From Candidatus Peregrinibacteria bacterium (GTDB lineage: Bacteria; Patescibacteriota; Gracilibacteria; CAIRYL01; GCA-016699755): 35,525 nt of DNA. The stretch lies in NCBI GenBank assembly GCA_024762935.1, contig JANTGK010000013.1, positions 1 through 35,525 of the forward strand. The letters are read 5' to 3'. The notes beneath the pieces were generated by a model. It was given only the letters and a program-made list of their open reading frames with translations, was not told where the DNA came from and searched no databases. Both the position numbers and the translations under genes were made by a program. Positions 6,969 to 14,253 of this stretch are shown here, piece by piece (positions within the stretch are counted from its first letter, which is position 1; the number at the start of each line of letters is the position of its first letter).

Positions 6969-7555
6969 CGATTACCTTGATACCCCTCCCCGACAAGAAA
7001 AGTTTCTCGACTCCGATCACGACTAGCATCAGGCTTATATATCTTTGCTTTCTTGAATGAATTTTTGAATTGCCTCCAAAAGGGGTCAAAATCAGCTCCG
7101 ACGAATATTTTTAAAAGAAGGTTTCCACCAGGTCTAAGAATATGAGAAGAGAGATCAAGAACACGCTCACAAAGCTCTACCGAATGAAACTGGTCACTAT
7201 CAGGTATACCTGTTGTTTTTGGTGCCATATCGCTCGTAATAACATCAAATTTCCCGTAAGAAAAGAGTGTTTGAGCAATTTCCTCAGAAAAAATATCCCC
7301 TTGATGAATAAGGGCATGAGAAACAGAATCTGTTTTTTGAAGATCGACTCCAACAAGTTTCCGTGGAGATTCCTGTGAAAGAACCTGAAGAAAACTCCCA
7401 GGATAACACCCAAGATCAAGGACTGAATCATTTTTCTGAAGAAATTTCGGAAATTTCTTCAGAATAGATTGCAGCTTAAACGCACTTCTCGCACGAAAAC
7501 CTTGTTTTTGTGCTTTTCTAAAAAACACATCCTGAGGATTAAATCGTTTTGTCAT
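6962..7555 (-). CDS. rlmE: RlmE/FtsJ-family rRNA 2'-O-methyltransferase
   Basis: A 197-residue SAM-dependent RNA 2'-O-ribose methyltransferase of the RrmJ/FtsJ family. E. coli RlmE methylates U2552 of 23S rRNA late in 50S assembly. The catalytic K-D-K-E tetrad is present: Lys27 in ARSAFKL, Asp109 in ITSDMAP, Lys149 in NLLLKIF and Glu184 in SRETFLV. The SAM loop reads VLDLGCYPGSF where DLGAAPGG is usual. I start at ATG 7555 (MTKRFNPQDVFFRKAQ), giving the usual short N-terminus; an ATG at 7573 would add six hydrophobic residues. The gene stands alone on the minus strand, divergent from the 7696 gene. Confidence 0.9.
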   Translation of the reverse strand: MTKRFNPQDVFFRKAQKQGFRARSAFKLQSILKKFPKFLQKNDSVLDLGCYPGSFLQVLSQESPRKLVGVDLQKTDSVSHALIHQGDIFSEEIAQTLFSYGKFDVITSDMAPKTTGIPDSDQFHSVELCERVLDLSSHILRPGGNLLLKIFVGADFDPFWRQFKNSFKKAKIYKPDASRDRSRETFLVGEGYQGNRE

Positions 7556-7666
7556 ATGAAAAAAGAATACCAAAAGAAAATTTCTTTTGCATTACTGATT
7601 ACAACACCAAAAAACAGACTACAATGCATAACAACACTTTCAATATTCACGATTGGGTAATTTATG

Positions 7667-7672
7667 TATAAT
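7667..7672 (+). promoter_or_regulatory. Candidate -10 element (TATAAT)
   Basis: A perfect TATAAT lies 23 nt before the ATG at 7696. A TG directly precedes it, close to but not exactly the TGn extended -10 form. No good -35 is visible: the best is TTCACG at 7646 with a short 15-nt spacer. The predicted transcript start would leave a leader of about 17 nt. Confidence 0.45.
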
Positions 7673-7695
7673 AAGAAGGTACATAGTAAAATGAC

Positions 7696-8361
7696 ATGTC
7701 TGAAGGAAACTCTCATCACGAATCACTCTATGGCGCCCCACAAACAGGGGAACAAGCATCTGAGACACAAGAGCAATTTTCTGAAAGATACAAAAAGGCA
7801 CAAGCAGCCATCAAACAAATACAAAAAGAAGAAACAAGAAAAAAACAAGATGATGATGCACTCGCTAAGCTTATCGTTCAATTTCTTGGTCAAGGGAAAA
7901 CAGTCTACTTCCTCTTAATTTCACGACTTATTGCCAAGAATATTCCAAGTGACTTCATTCTCTCCATTATTGCCCTTGTGTATGTACCAGCAAAACAAGT
8001 GATATCAAAAAAAATAATAGAGCATCAGCTTCAGTCATCAGATGTAAATCAAGAAGAATCTTCAGCACTTTTCCAGCCAGAGGAAAAACAAGAAATTGAC
8101 ATATGGACAGCAAATATTATGAGCATCAGTAAAAAAGAGTCCAAAAGAATCCTAAAAACATGTACTGATTCAGGACAAATGTGTGATGAAGGTATTCGAC
8201 TTTTTTCAGAAATACTCCGAGAATATCTAGAGAATTTCAATCATGAAAATTTAAGAATGGACAATCTCCAGTCATTTGGAAAAGCTTTTTTTCAAAAAGT
8301 TATTCTCCATCTCACAGAAGAGAACAAGGATATTTCTTTCTCCCAACATCACCATGAGTAA
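7696..8361 (+). CDS. Unknown protein overlapping ribH
   Basis: A 221-residue protein that I do not recognise. The first 55 residues are polar, rich in Gln, Glu and Lys, and probably helical (AQAAIKQIQKEETRKKQ). Residues about 57-108 are mostly hydrophobic (IVQFLGQGKTVYFLLISRLI, then FILSIIALVYVPAKQVI) and could be a helical bundle or one or two membrane-associated helices. The C-terminal half is helical and soluble (DIWTANIMSISKKESKRIL to AFFQKVILHLTEENKD) and ends in a His-rich HHHE. Its last 8 nt overlap the ribH start, so the two are probably translationally coupled. A link to riboflavin chemistry is suggested only by that position. Confidence 0.75.
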   Translation: MSEGNSHHESLYGAPQTGEQASETQEQFSERYKKAQAAIKQIQKEETRKKQDDDALAKLIVQFLGQGKTVYFLLISRLIAKNIPSDFILSIIALVYVPAKQVISKKIIEHQLQSSDVNQEESSALFQPEEKQEIDIWTANIMSISKKESKRILKTCTDSGQMCDEGIRLFSEILREYLENFNHENLRMDNLQSFGKAFFQKVILHLTEENKDISFSQHHHE

Positions 8362-8806
8362 TTGGAATGCTGATCAGCCAAAAGCAAAGAAAGAATTTCG
8401 CGTGGGGATTGTTGCTGCTCAATTTAACAACACCTATGCTGATGCCCTCCTTGGTCGGACTCTTGAGGGACTGATAGAATATGGGCTTACAGAAGAAACA
8501 ATTGATGTCATACGAGTACCAGGAAGTTTTGAGCTCCCTTTTGTTGCTAAAAAACTCATGGATTCAAAAAGTTATGATGGAATCATATGTCTTGGGGTCA
8601 TTATTCGAGGAGATACGCTTCATTTTAATCTCGTAGCAGATAATACTGCCCGAGGACTGACGATGCTCAATACAAAAGGGAAAATCCCTGTCATTTTTGG
8701 TGTTCTTGCCTGTGAAAATAAAGATCAAGCACAAGCACGAATTGAACTTGGACTCGAACATGCAAAAACTATGGTCGAAATGATGAATCTTCAAGATGAA
8801 ATCTAA
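8354..8806 (+). CDS. ribH: Lumazine synthase (RibH), atypical C-terminus
   Basis: A 150-residue 6,7-dimethyl-8-ribityllumazine synthase-like protein, the penultimate enzyme of riboflavin synthesis. Conserved blocks are VGIVAAQFNN (substrate aromatic F), VPGSFELPFVAKKL, GVIIRGDTLHFNLVADNTARG with the catalytic His in TLHF, and IPVIFGVLACENKDQAQAR with the active-site Arg. In typical RibH the next stretch is AGTKAGNKG. Here it is replaced by a shorter IELGLEHAK, losing about five residues and the conserved lysine close to the phosphate site. No ribA, ribB, ribD or ribE is in the window. I start at ATG 8354 inside the previous gene's end; the frame is open further upstream. It may be a working enzyme, a shell-forming relative or a repurposed flavin-binding protein. 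Confidence 0.88.
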   Translation: MSNWNADQPKAKKEFRVGIVAAQFNNTYADALLGRTLEGLIEYGLTEETIDVIRVPGSFELPFVAKKLMDSKSYDGIICLGVIIRGDTLHFNLVADNTARGLTMLNTKGKIPVIFGVLACENKDQAQARIELGLEHAKTMVEMMNLQDEI

Positions 8807-8832
8807 TATTACTGATTACATACTCAAAGATG

Positions 8833-9576
8833 CTAAGAAAATTTTTCGAGCAAATCTGCTGAAATATTAAAATTTGTTGCAACGCTCGACACATCATCAT
8901 CATCTTCAAGTAACTGAATCAATCGAATGATTCTCTGTGCCACTCCCTCATCTGTTACCTCTATTGTATTGTCAGGAACGAGTGTGATTTCTGCAGACTC
9001 AATCTGAGCAGATGCATCTTCGAGAGCCTTCTTAACAGCAAAAAGATTCGTTGCACCAGTTGTGATTTCAAGCTGCCCTTCTTCTTGGATAACATCATCT
9101 GCACCTGCATCAATAGCAGCTAGCTCAAGATCTTCACTTGGATTAGAAACAATGATTACTCCCTTTTTTGAGAAGAGAAATGAAACCGATCCTGATTCTC
9201 CAAGATTTCCTCCATTTTTTGAAAAAATAGAACGAATACTCGAAACCGTACGGTTCTTGTTATCCGTCAGAGTTGAAACAAGTACAGCAACTCCACCTGG
9301 AGCATATCCTTCATATGTACTTTCAACATACTGAGCACCATCTTTATCCTCACCAGTTCCTTTCTTAATAGCTCTGTCAATATTTGCATTTGGCATATTC
9401 TCTTTCTTTGCGTTGTCTATAGCAAGACGAAGTCCAGGATTGACATCAGGATCACCGCCTCCATCACGAGCAGCAATAGTTATAAGTTTTGCATGTCTCG
9501 TAAAAATCTTACCGCGTGCTGCGTCAGCCGCTCCTTTTTTATGACGAATGGAGTGCCACTTACTATGTCCTGACAT
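8833..9576 (-). CDS. yebC: YebC/PmpR/TACO1-family protein
   Basis: A 247-residue full-length member of the YebC family, starting with the signature MSGHSKWHSIRHKKGAADAA. Other blocks are IFTRHAKLITIAARDGG, ENMPNANIDRAIKKGTGE, YVESTYEGYAPGGVAVLV, LTDNKNRTVSSIRSIFSKNGGNLGESGSVSFLF and the DEGVAQRIIRLIQLLEDDDDV ending. Family members act as transcription regulators (PmpR) or as translation factors that relieve ribosome stalling on difficult motifs (YebC2/TACO1). I cannot tell which applies. The frame is open upstream to 9726, but the family start is at 9576. It lies downstream of the split clpC pair after a 209-nt gap that seems to hold its own promoter. Confidence 0.95.
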   Translation of the reverse strand: MSGHSKWHSIRHKKGAADAARGKIFTRHAKLITIAARDGGGDPDVNPGLRLAIDNAKKENMPNANIDRAIKKGTGEDKDGAQYVESTYEGYAPGGVAVLVSTLTDNKNRTVSSIRSIFSKNGGNLGESGSVSFLFSKKGVIIVSNPSEDLELAAIDAGADDVIQEEGQLEITTGATNLFAVKKALEDASAQIESAEITLVPDNTIEVTDEGVAQRIIRLIQLLEDDDDVSSVATNFNISADLLEKFS

Positions 9577-9587
9577 AATATATCTTA

Positions 9588-9624
9588 AAAAAATATTATC
9601 CAAAGTATGCCTGACAGTGCCTGA
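9588..9624 (-). promoter_or_regulatory. Candidate yebC promoter with direct-repeat operator
   Basis: On the minus strand a GATAAT -10 (9600-9595, 5/6) lies upstream of yebC and would start transcription near 9588, leaving a leader of about 12 nt. Two perfect copies of TCAGGCA (9624-9618 and 9614-9608) sit just upstream, exactly 10 bp apart, overlapping the -35 position where no good consensus exists. Two half-sites on one DNA face in place of a -35 look like an activator or repressor site. Confidence 0.35.
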
Positions 9625-9785
9625 TAAATCAATCATTGCTTCCGTTTCTCGATTCTCACTCAGGCAGCACACTGAGGAATCTGCAGATTTTAAACAACAT
9701 CTGTATAAACATAGCCCTTCCTTCACATATCAAACACGATATTGCTCAAGAGAGGAAAGTTCTCTTCTTCAAGAATATATTTTTC

Positions 9786-10721
9786 TTATTCTTCCTGCTT
9801 GTTTTTATTAAACATTTTCGAGAAAAATGTTTTTTTCTTACCACTATTATCACTTTCTTCTTTCTCATCCACAGGATTTTGTTCCATATCACCGTCAGCA
9901 GCATCCTTTTTTTCCTCAATATCATTTTCACCTTCTTCTAGAGCTTCATCCGCTTCTTGATTTTCCTCTGAAATATTTTCATTTTCTTGTTTTTTGACAT
10001 GCTCCTGATCTTCTTGTTCATCTATTTCCGCATAAGGGTCGAGATCAGATTGATTTTTCTCATCAGCAATATCTTTCTGAAAAGAAAGTCCATCTTTTGC
10101 TTCATTTATGTCAATAAAAACAGTATCACCACTGACAAATTCATCTCCCAAGAGCGCATCTGAAAATGGGTCTTCTACATATTTCTGGATAGTTCGACGA
10201 AGCGGCCGAGCACCAAAGGCAGGGTTATATCCTTTTTCTGAAAGGAAAGATTTTGCAGCATCAGAGAGACGAAATTCTATATTCTTTTCACGGAGCATTT
10301 CTCTTGGCTCCCGAAGCATAATATCAACAATAAGTTCTAGATCTTTTTTTCGTAATGGATGAAAAAAAATAAGATCATCAAAACGGTTGAGAAGTTCAGG
10401 ACGAAAGAATTTCATAAGAGTTGGAAGGACTAATTCCTTTGTTCTCTCCTGAAACTCTTGTTCTGGAGTTTTTGAAAAGTCACTTTCACCATCACTCTCA
10501 TTAACTTCACCAACAATTTCATCAACTGTTTTTTCCGTATTTGTTTGCTTATCTTCAGTCTCTTCCAAAGGACCTTCTTCCGCAGTGTTTTCTGTATCTG
10601 AATCCTGAGCCCCCTCTTCAGATTCGCCCCTTTCTTTCTTGGCATTTTCAGAGTTTTCAGGAGATGATTCCTTATCCTTTGTCTCATCAACTGGTGGATT
10701 AATTTTATTTTCGTCTGTCAT
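9786..10721 (-). CDS. ClpC-like AAA+ unfoldase, C-terminal part of split D2
   Basis: A 311-residue protein that supplies the end of a ClpC/ClpB-type second AAA+ domain. Residues 1-88 are acidic low complexity, rich in Glu, Asp, Ser and Thr. Homology starts at about 89 (QEFQERTKELVLPTLMKFFR). It contains the D2 arginine finger in FRPELLNRFDD (106-116), the sensor-2 motif FGARPLRRTIQKYVEDP (169-185) and the D2 small domain ending near 207 (DTVFIDIN). A second acidic tail (about 224-292) follows, then a basic-aromatic end, GKKKTFFSKMFNKNKQ. It has no Walker A or B, so it cannot bind and hydrolyse ATP alone. It lies 35 nt after the stop of the N-terminal partner in another frame, with its own ATG and an in-frame TAA 15 codons upstream. 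Confidence 0.9.
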   Translation of the reverse strand: MTDENKINPPVDETKDKESSPENSENAKKERGESEEGAQDSDTENTAEEGPLEETEDKQTNTEKTVDEIVGEVNESDGESDFSKTPEQEFQERTKELVLPTLMKFFRPELLNRFDDLIFFHPLRKKDLELIVDIMLREPREMLREKNIEFRLSDAAKSFLSEKGYNPAFGARPLRRTIQKYVEDPFSDALLGDEFVSGDTVFIDINEAKDGLSFQKDIADEKNQSDLDPYAEIDEQEDQEHVKKQENENISEENQEADEALEEGENDIEEKKDAADGDMEQNPVDEKEESDNSGKKKTFFSKMFNKNKQEE

Positions 10722-10756
10722 TTGTATATCAAAAGAGGGAATATCACTAAAAAGTA

Positions 10757-13258
10757 TTACTCTTTAGGAGTGATAAAATTTTTAAGAAAATCGTTATCTT
10801 CAGATTTTTCTGAAGCACCAGGAATTACCGTACCTGGAGGAATTTTGCTTGGAGGAATGAGATTCTCTTCTTGAGCAGGAACTTGAGAAGATTTCTCGGA
10901 AGATTTTCCATCCTGAGATGCTTCTTGTTGAGAATCACTATTTTCCTCTTCTGAGGATTCTGACACACCACTTGCTTCAGATTCTTTATCAGACTCCTTA
11001 GTGCTATCCTTTTCAGAATTCTCACTTCCTTTCTCATCTTCTGTTTTCATTTCATCTTTTACATCCTCTGCAATCTTTTCTTCTTCACGCTTCATTTCTT
11101 CTTCAACACCTTCGTTATGCTTCCAGAATTCGGCATATTTTTGTGCGATCAGACGTGATGCAAGGTTAGAAGTACAAATAATGATGGTGTGTTTAAAACC
11201 AACAAGTCGTCCATGATTATCTGTCAAACGCCCATCGTCAAGAATTTGAAGAAGAATATGAAAAACAGCAGGATGTGCTTTTTCAACCTCATCCATCAAG
11301 ACAATTGAATATGGTTGTTTTCTTACCGCTTCAGTGAGTTCTCCTCCCTTCTCATATCCAACATATCCAGGAGGTGGCCCAGTAAGACGAGCTACCGCAT
11401 GTTTTTCCATGAATTCTGACATATCAAACCGAATCACAAGATCATCACGTCCAAAAAGAGTTTCCGCAAGAGTTTTAGCAAACTCAGTTTTACCGACTCC
11501 AGATGGTCCCATAAATAAAAATGATCCAATCGGTCGTTTTGGCTTACGAATCCCTGATCGACCACGACGGATAGCAGCTGAAACTGCTTTTACAGCATAG
11601 TCTTGACCAATAAGACGCTTATGAAGAACATCTTCAAGTTTCAAGAGACGATTTGCTTCTGAACCAGCAATGTGTTCCATTGGAACCCCACTCCAACGAG
11701 AGATAACTCGAGAAAGATGCTCCTCTTTAATCTCATCATGACTTCGGGACTGCTCATCTTCATGTTCAGCTCGAACCTCTTCCAGTTTCTTTACTTTTTC
11801 ATTAATATTCTGCTCTAAACGGGTAAGCTCTTCAATATTCACAACTCCTTTTGCACGCTCTTGCTCAGCTCGGAGTTTTTGAATCTCTTTTTGAAGCTTT
11901 TTTTCTCTCCCAGGAGCCGATATTCCTGGCATACGAGCCATGGCAGCTGCTTCATCTATCAGGTCAAAGGCTTTGTCCGGAAGAAACCTGTTACTGATAT
12001 ATCGCATAGAAAGTGTGATAGCCATACGAAGAATATCATCAGATATTTTTACTTTATGAAAAGCTTCATATTTATCGCGAGACCCTTGAAGAATTTGCAA
12101 AGTCTCATCAAAAGACGGCTCTGCAATAAAAACTGTTTGGAATCTTCGTGCAAAGGCAGCGTCTTTCTCAATATGCTCATGATGCTCAGCTGTAGTTGTG
12201 GCTCCTATTAAATGGATTTCACCACGAGCAAGAGGGGGTTTTAAGATCTGTGCTGCATCGCCTGATCCACTACTAGAAATAAGAGTATGAATCTCATCAA
12301 CAAAGAGAATGATTTCACCACTACTCTTTATGGCCTCTTTAACTATTCCTTCCAATCGCTGTTCAAATTCACCACGCTTACTCGCCCCAGCAACAATGGT
12401 GTTAATGGCAATGGCAATGATTCTTTTTCCCTTTAAAACATCAGGAACATCACCACGGACGATTCGATTGGCAAGTCCTTCAGCAATAGCCGTTTTTCCA
12501 ACACCAGGCTCTCCAATTAAAAGAGGATTATTTTTTCGTCTTCTCGCAAGAATATGAATAGTACGCTCTATTTCATCACTTCTTCCGATAACCGGATCTA
12601 CCTTTCCTTCACGTGCCATTTGACAAAGGTCAACACCATACTTATCAAGCATTGGAGTATACTCATTTACCAGAACATCTTTTTTTTGACCAACGCCAAC
12701 TACATTTTTAATTTGATTTTCAAGAGGCTCCTGGGTAATTTCGTGTTTTTTTAATATCTTTGCTGCCACCCCATCTCCCTTTGAGAGAGCAACTAATAAA
12801 TGCTCACCAGCAGTAGCATGGTGACGAAGTTTCCTTCTCTCAACATCTGCTTGAATAAGTATATTTTTTGTTCGTACAGAAAAGGGAAGGAATTTGGCAG
12901 GATTCTTATTGTTTCCCTCCCGAATTTCCTTCTTTGTTTCTTCTTTTAATGCCTCAACATCAATCTCCATCTTTTCAAAAATCTGATGAAGAACAGCATC
13001 TTTTTCTGCATTTCTCAAAATACCCATTAACAGATGTTCCGTATCGATGTCCTCAGCATGAACCTTTCGGGCTTCTTCATTTGCAAAAATTAAAATTCTT
13101 CGCATTGAATTACTGAAGAACTCATCAAGATTCTGGAGTGAATTTGCAGGTATGACATTTGGAACCTCTTCCTCAGTATTCTGTGGATTTTTGGATTCTG
13201 TATCCTTTTTTACAGAAATATTTTTTTGGGGCGGGGCCTTTTTCTTTTCATCAGGCAT
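10757..13258 (-). CDS. clpC: ClpC-like AAA+ unfoldase, N-terminal part (N domain, D1, first part of D2)
   Basis: An 833-residue protein. It has a Clp N domain (about 50-185, with [11 protein letters not shown] and [14 protein letters not shown] repeats). D1 has Walker A GEPGVGKT (249-256), Walker B ILFVDEIH (317-324) and finger DAAFARRF. A coiled M domain follows (about 450-515). D2 has Walker A GPSGVGKT (584-591), Walker [12 protein letters not shown] (652-662), pore loop GYVGYEKGG and sensor 1 ICTSN (Asn698). Homology stops at about 720, just after sensor 1. The rest is an acidic Ser/Glu/Lys tail of about 115 residues ending in a proline-rich stretch ([14 protein letters not shown]). The arginine finger and sensor 2 of D2 are on the next gene. 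The D1 pore loop reads AGASKRGEF where AGTKYRGEF is usual. The ClpP-docking VGF position reads AEF (709-711). No clpP is in the window. Confidence 0.93.
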   Translation of the reverse strand: MPDEKKKAPPQKNISVKKDTESKNPQNTEEEVPNVIPANSLQNLDEFFSNSMRRILIFANEEARKVHAEDIDTEHLLMGILRNAEKDAVLHQIFEKMEIDVEALKEETKKEIREGNNKNPAKFLPFSVRTKNILIQADVERRKLRHHATAGEHLLVALSKGDGVAAKILKKHEITQEPLENQIKNVVGVGQKKDVLVNEYTPMLDKYGVDLCQMAREGKVDPVIGRSDEIERTIHILARRRKNNPLLIGEPGVGKTAIAEGLANRIVRGDVPDVLKGKRIIAIAINTIVAGASKRGEFEQRLEGIVKEAIKSSGEIILFVDEIHTLISSSGSGDAAQILKPPLARGEIHLIGATTTAEHHEHIEKDAAFARRFQTVFIAEPSFDETLQILQGSRDKYEAFHKVKISDDILRMAITLSMRYISNRFLPDKAFDLIDEAAAMARMPGISAPGREKKLQKEIQKLRAEQERAKGVVNIEELTRLEQNINEKVKKLEEVRAEHEDEQSRSHDEIKEEHLSRVISRWSGVPMEHIAGSEANRLLKLEDVLHKRLIGQDYAVKAVSAAIRRGRSGIRKPKRPIGSFLFMGPSGVGKTEFAKTLAETLFGRDDLVIRFDMSEFMEKHAVARLTGPPPGYVGYEKGGELTEAVRKQPYSIVLMDEVEKAHPAVFHILLQILDDGRLTDNHGRLVGFKHTIIICTSNLASRLIAQKYAEFWKHNEGVEEEMKREEEKIAEDVKDEMKTEDEKGSENSEKDSTKESDKESEASGVSESSEEENSDSQQEASQDGKSSEKSSQVPAQEENLIPPSKIPPGTVIPGASEKSEDNDFLKNFITPKE

Positions 13259-13286
13259 TTTTATGTTTGTAAAATATTTTCTTATT

Positions 13287-13315
13287 ATTATTACATTTTT
13301 TATTACTTATTTCAA
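13287..13315 (-). promoter_or_regulatory. Candidate promoter of the split clpC pair
   Basis: Minus-strand TTGAAA (13315-13310, 5/6 to the -35 consensus), a 17-nt spacer and AATAAT (13292-13287, 5/6 to the -10). Transcription would begin near 13280 with a leader of about 22 nt before ATG 13258. The region is very AT-rich, so chance matches are possible. I see no CIRCE (HrcA) or CtsR-type operator here. Confidence 0.4.
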
Positions 13316-13350
13316 CCTATTTTTATGGTCAAAGAAAGAGGGGAATTAAA

Positions 13351-13379
13351 TTGACATAAGTTAATATTTATTTTATTAA
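13351..13379 (+). promoter_or_regulatory. Promoter giving a nearly leaderless transcript
   Basis: A perfect TTGACA (13351-13356), a 17-nt spacer and TATTAA (13374-13379, 4/6). The predicted start site is about 13386, which is the A of the ATG of the next gene, so the mRNA would be leaderless or almost so. Confidence 0.55.
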
Positions 13380-13385
13380 TACACT

Positions 13386-14147
13386 ATGAAAAAATTTATA
13401 TTTTTGATGGGAACGATACTATCTGCACTCTTTCTCATATATTATTTTTTTAGTAGCAAAGATGAAATAAAAGATAATAATTTTATAAAAACAACCGATC
13501 AAGAAACAATAGAAATAACAACAAAACAACGAAAGCCAAATACAGACTTTCAAACAAAAGCAGGTACTAAAGGAGCACTGTTTATTGCTCTGGCGTATGA
13601 GACTGTACAAAGAGGTGAGGATAAATATTCAAAATCTATGGCTCTTGTTAAAAAAATGCAAAATATCCTTCAGGGGAGTATACGAGAACAAATCCTCAAG
13701 AGTAACGACCCCCGCCAAACGCTTGAAGAAATAGAATCTACACTAAAAAAACTGGAAATATCTGGGAAGAATTCTATTGATTCCATTAAGAGCTTTCTAT
13801 CAACAAATCAGCAAGAAATAAATAACAAAAAAAAACAGATACAAGTAAAAGAAAAGCAATTTTTTCTCGCCCTCAATCAAAACAAAGAAGCATACTCAAA
13901 TGTACTTTTTGAAGAGTTTATTCAAGAAAAAAATAAACTTATTCGACTTCAGGCAGAACACGGAAGAGCGAAAAGCATAGGAAATAAAATCCTAAAGTAT
14001 TATTCAATGATTCAAGAAAAACAAAAGGCAATTTCACACAATAGAGAAGCACTTATTGCTGGTGTTAAATTTGATATGGCAACGGCAAAAAATGTTGATT
14101 TAGCAAAAGAAAAAAGTGAAATTGCAGAGGATGAAAAAGAAAAATAA
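13386..14147 (+). CDS. Membrane-anchored coiled-coil protein, unknown function
   Basis: A 253-residue protein that I do not recognise. An N-terminal hydrophobic segment (MKKFIFLMGTILSALFLIYYFF) is a signal anchor or uncleaved signal peptide. A polar linker follows, then long helices rich in Lys, Glu and Gln (about 75-250: MALVKKMQNILQGSIREQIL, IESTLKKLEISGKNSIDSI, NKKKQIQVKEKQFFLALNQN) with few prolines or glycines. This is the pattern of an extended coiled coil on the outer side of the membrane. It is preceded by a strong -35 with an almost leaderless start, and 106 nt separate it from the next gene on the same strand. Operon membership with that gene is possible. Confidence 0.75.
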   Translation: MKKFIFLMGTILSALFLIYYFFSSKDEIKDNNFIKTTDQETIEITTKQRKPNTDFQTKAGTKGALFIALAYETVQRGEDKYSKSMALVKKMQNILQGSIREQILKSNDPRQTLEEIESTLKKLEISGKNSIDSIKSFLSTNQQEINNKKKQIQVKEKQFFLALNQNKEAYSNVLFEEFIQEKNKLIRLQAEHGRAKSIGNKILKYYSMIQEKQKAISHNREALIAGVKFDMATAKNVDLAKEKSEIAEDEKEK

Positions 14148-14253
14148 TAGCGAGAGGAAAAAAGAAGGAAGCACATCATCATAATATCCCTTTTTTATTA
14201 ACAAGAGCACTTGTTTTGTTGTGAAAAAATTGGCAATATCTTCCTGATTTTTT

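Noticed and set aside
10720-10790. Programmed -1 frameshift joining the two clpC ORFs
   Set aside because: The zero frame ends CCT AAA GAG TAA and the other frame has a TAA just before, leaving only one or two codons for slippage. I see no X-XXY-YYZ slippery heptamer there. A sequencing indel is not excluded and is listed as a refuting test.
11190-11210. VGF tripeptide at residues 686-688 of the clpC N-terminal part as the ClpP-docking loop
   Set aside because: It lies before sensor 1, in the strand that reads GR-x-V-D-F in ClpC, not in the loop after sensor 1 where docking tripeptides sit.
14200-14222. AACAAG/CTTGTT hairpin before the pseudophosphatase gene as a terminator
   Set aside because: A 6-bp AT-rich stem with an interrupted T-stretch is too weak to claim.
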